Assembly (NCBI GenBank): GCA_015492875.1
Contig: WGEI01000566.1
Location: 1 to 8,100 of the forward strand
DNA length: 8,100 bases
Direction: 5' to 3'
Source: Anaerolineae bacterium
GTDB taxonomy: Bacteria > Chloroflexota > Anaerolineae > Aggregatilineales > Phototrophicaceae
The notes below the pieces were generated by a model. It did no database searches, was not told the origin of the DNA, and saw only the letters and a list, made by a program, of their open reading frames with translations. Shown here one piece after another: positions 6,083 to 8,100 of the stretch. Positions within the stretch are counted from its first letter, which is position 1. Each line of letters begins with the position of its first letter. Both the position numbers and the translations under genes were made by a program.

Positions 6083-8100
6083 CTAAAACTGGCCTTGTTG
6101 GGTAATCGTGAGATTATGGATGTTGAGCTGGCTGGCCTCTGGCCGAAGTGTGAGACGTATGCGCACAGTATTTTGTGGCCCCAAATGCACATCTGGCGTT
6201 CGTACGCGGGTGCTTGAGGTTCTGGTGGGTAACCCATACTCTACCCATTCACCTGTTTGCCAGTTCCATAATTCCAAATTAGCCTGCTGCCCATACCCAC
6301 CAGCGAGCTGAACGAAAACGTCCACTTGGTCGATTGTGCTCAAGACCGCGCCTTCAATGGGCGTAAATTGTACAATCAATTCCCCACCGGGCAGAATGTA
6401 CGTATTTGTTGGCCCATTTTCCCGATTGCCACCACGTTCGCGCATCAGCCATGTGAACTGGTCTGGTGTAATCAGAATGTCGGTATTTTCGGGCGGAGCA
6501 ACTTCCACTGGTATTTGCACAATATAGAGTGTCGTATCACTGGCAGACCAGTTCGTGCCTTCTACTACTGTATCCAATGCTTCTGGCGTTTGCGTTGTCC
6601 AACCAACTAAGTAAACATGATTGCCCCGTGACCTTGAGCCATATTGGTCAAAGATGATGGCTTCTAATAGTGCTTGCCTACGTTGCTGTTCCTGTATTTC
6701 AATATCATCAACGAAGCGGTTACGGGTGTTTATCATCTCGGAATAGCTCTCGTAGCCCATAATGTCCATGACCGTTGCGGCACGGCTTTCTTCTTCTCGA
6801 TAGCTGATGCCCGTGAAAAGATTGCTCAGTGTTTGGCCAAAGGTATGCTCCATCGCTGATGGAATGGGGACGCCTTCTGGCTGGAGGGTGATTTGCCTCC
6901 CGTTGAATGTGACAATGTCTCCCGGTTCAAGCGGTTCGTCAAGGGCATACGCCGCGCCCCGCACCAGCAAAACAGGGTTTTCTAGGGTGATGTTGCTATC
7001 ATTACGCACCGACCCGCGCACAACCTGTACATAATCTGTGTTTTCGCTCAGTGATTCTGTGTACTCAATTACTAGATTGCCGCTAATATCGGGCGCTTCT
7101 GTATAGCCATCGGCCAAAAAGCTGGTGAATATGCCGCCATCCGCAGAGAAATCTACCGCTGAAAAAGCACCATCGCGCTCTTCTATTGTGAGGTTTGTCC
7201 CACTACCAGATAGAATAGGCGAATTGGTGTTTTGGGGTAATACGCGCAATAAGCGGTTGGTTGATGGCGTATATTCGCCATTATCGCGCTGCTCTGCAAG
7301 GGAGAGCGTGTATGTGTTACGTCGTGGCGCTAGCAAGCCTATAAGTTGTTGTACGCGCGCCGTCTCATCTTCTGGCCATACTTCTACTACTGTCAGACGG
7401 CTTAAAGTGACATCATCCCCCCGCAAGTTGAAGCCCATTGTCCATGAAATAATCGTGAAGATGATAATCAAGACAGGCGTTGTCACCCATGCCCATTCAC
7501 GGCGATTAACCGCATTCAAGACCATGTAATTCACAGGCGCAATGAGAACAATATAGCCAAGCAGAAAGGCCAGTAAAATCGTCGGCTCTGGCAAAATGCT
7601 GCGCCCTGGCATGATATTGATTGCTGTCGCTGCATCATCCCAATCCCAAACGCCTTGTACCCATGACGGCGCAGGTGAGCGTGTTGATGTGAGCATAAGC
7701 AGCATCTCATCCCGCCCAGCCCAATCGCGCAACGGCGTGAGCAACAAATCCGCCACGATGTAATCCACCACACCAGCGCCATATGACCGCCGTATCACTA
7801 GCGGTAAGCCATCATCCGTTTGCGCCAAGATTTGCGCGCCCTCTCGCACCTCGCCAATGGCAATGGTTGTTGCGCCATTCAAGTCATCGTCAACATAGCC
7901 CGTTAACTGTATCAAGCCATCGAGGTTTTCCACATTGAGGCTATCTTGTGGCTCAAAGGGCAAAATATCCTGTAATCCCGCCGCCGCGCCTTGCCATTCT
8001 GGCCCGCCCGTGACAATCAGTTGCCCGCCCCAAGCAATCCATGCTTTTAAGGCCGCCAATTGCCGCGCTGTTAAGGCGGAAGTATCGGCGTTGTTGATGA
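6083..8100 (-). CDS. Large membrane protein: GATase1-like outer domain, two TM helices, beta-rich tail (5' end outside window)
   Basis: The frame is open at the right edge and ends at a TAG at 6083-6085. About 671 codons are visible and the true start lies upstream. The visible start reads INNADTSALTARQLAALKAW, then GGQLIVTGGPEWQ, an alpha/beta pattern like the glutamine-amidotransferase-like domains of large bacterial surface proteins. Counting from a TTG at 8059, helices lie at about 158-183 (ILLAFLLGYIVLIAPVNYMV) and 190-212 (WVTTPVLIIIFTIISWTMGF). The short loop NAVNRRE between them is positive, so both large domains should be extracytoplasmic. After the second helix comes a segment of the type LIGLLAPRRNTYTLSL, then a long beta-rich region. 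The end (about 575-658, with LELWNWQTGEWVEYG) resembles a beta-sandwich. I recognise this architecture as a widespread uncharacterised family in Chloroflexota and Gram-positives. Its function is unknown to me. Confidence 0.75.
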   Translation of the reverse strand, partial: INNADTSALTARQLAALKAWIAWGGQLIVTGGPEWQGAAAGLQDILPFEPQDSLNVENLDGLIQLTGYVDDDLNGATTIAIGEVREGAQILAQTDDGLPLVIRRSYGAGVVDYIVADLLLTPLRDWAGRDEMLLMLTSTRSPAPSWVQGVWDWDDAATAINIMPGRSILPEPTILLAFLLGYIVLIAPVNYMVLNAVNRREWAWVTTPVLIIIFTIISWTMGFNLRGDDVTLSRLTVVEVWPEDETARVQQLIGLLAPRRNTYTLSLAEQRDNGEYTPSTNRLLRVLPQNTNSPILSGSGTNLTIEERDGAFSAVDFSADGGIFTSFLADGYTEAPDISGNLVIEYTESLSENTDYVQVVRGSVRNDSNITLENPVLLVRGAAYALDEPLEPGDIVTFNGRQITLQPEGVPIPSAMEHTFGQTLSNLFTGISYREEESRAATVMDIMGYESYSEMINTRNRFVDDIEIQEQQRRQALLEAIIFDQYGSRSRGNHVYLVGWTTQTPEALDTVVEGTNWSASDTTLYIVQIPVEVAPPENTDILITPDQFTWLMRERGGNRENGPTNTYILPGGELIVQFTPIEGAVLSTIDQVDVFVQLAGGYGQQANLELWNWQTGEWVEYGLPTRTSSTRVRTPDVHLGPQNTVRIRLTLRPEASQLNIHNLTITQQGQF

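Noticed and set aside
7125..7529. 134-residue plus-strand open frame inside the right-hand gene
   Set aside because: It lies opposite a well-formed membrane-protein segment, is basic with shuffled composition, and has no recognisable domain. It is best read as an antisense shadow.
8057..8059. TTG as start of the right-hand membrane protein gene
   Set aside because: The frame stays open upstream to the edge and the preceding codons (NNADTSALTARQ) continue the same domain smoothly. The gene is therefore truncated by the window rather than starting here.

Overview
The window looks like bacterial chromosome of moderate GC and holds four protein genes, two of them cut by the window edges. I see no RNA gene, insertion sequence, phage gene, CRISPR array or recognisable defence cassette. 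The best taxonomic guess is Chloroflexota (Anaerolineae-like). It rests on a TPR protein with a very long Asp/Glu-rich tail carrying many Asp-Trp-Leu motifs, a BMP-type solute-binding protein, and a large two-helix membrane protein of a type I associate with that phylum. This is a recollection of style, not a search result.

Layout. Positions 1-3367 (minus strand) are one stop-free reading frame of at least 1122 codons whose C-terminus lies beyond the left edge. It has an N-terminal domain of about 260 residues with TPR-type helical repeats, then more than 860 residues of acidic low-complexity sequence with about 27 regularly scattered tryptophans and three different internal DNA repeats. Positions 3368-3577 form a divergent intergenic region with an 18-bp operator-like palindrome. 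Positions 3578-4723 (plus) encode a secreted, cysteine-rich protein that looks like a GH43-type beta-propeller. Positions 4834-6027 (plus) encode an exported BMP-family (PnrA-like) solute-binding protein with no lipobox. A strong hairpin terminator at 6050-6078 sits between this gene and the convergent gene at 6083-8100 (minus). That last gene is the C-terminal 671 codons of a membrane protein with a GATase1-like outer domain, two transmembrane helices and a long extracytoplasmic beta-rich tail.

How they may work together. The two plus-strand genes both encode exported proteins with very similar signal-peptide ends (ASA|Q and ATA|Q). They could form a small extracellular unit that binds or processes a glycan or nucleoside-like substrate, but no permease or ATPase gene is visible beside them. 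The TPR/acidic protein has no signal peptide or membrane helix, so it is probably a cytoplasmic scaffold. It is divergent from the exported pair and may share the palindromic control region. The most unusual content is the tryptophan-studded acidic tail of the first gene.
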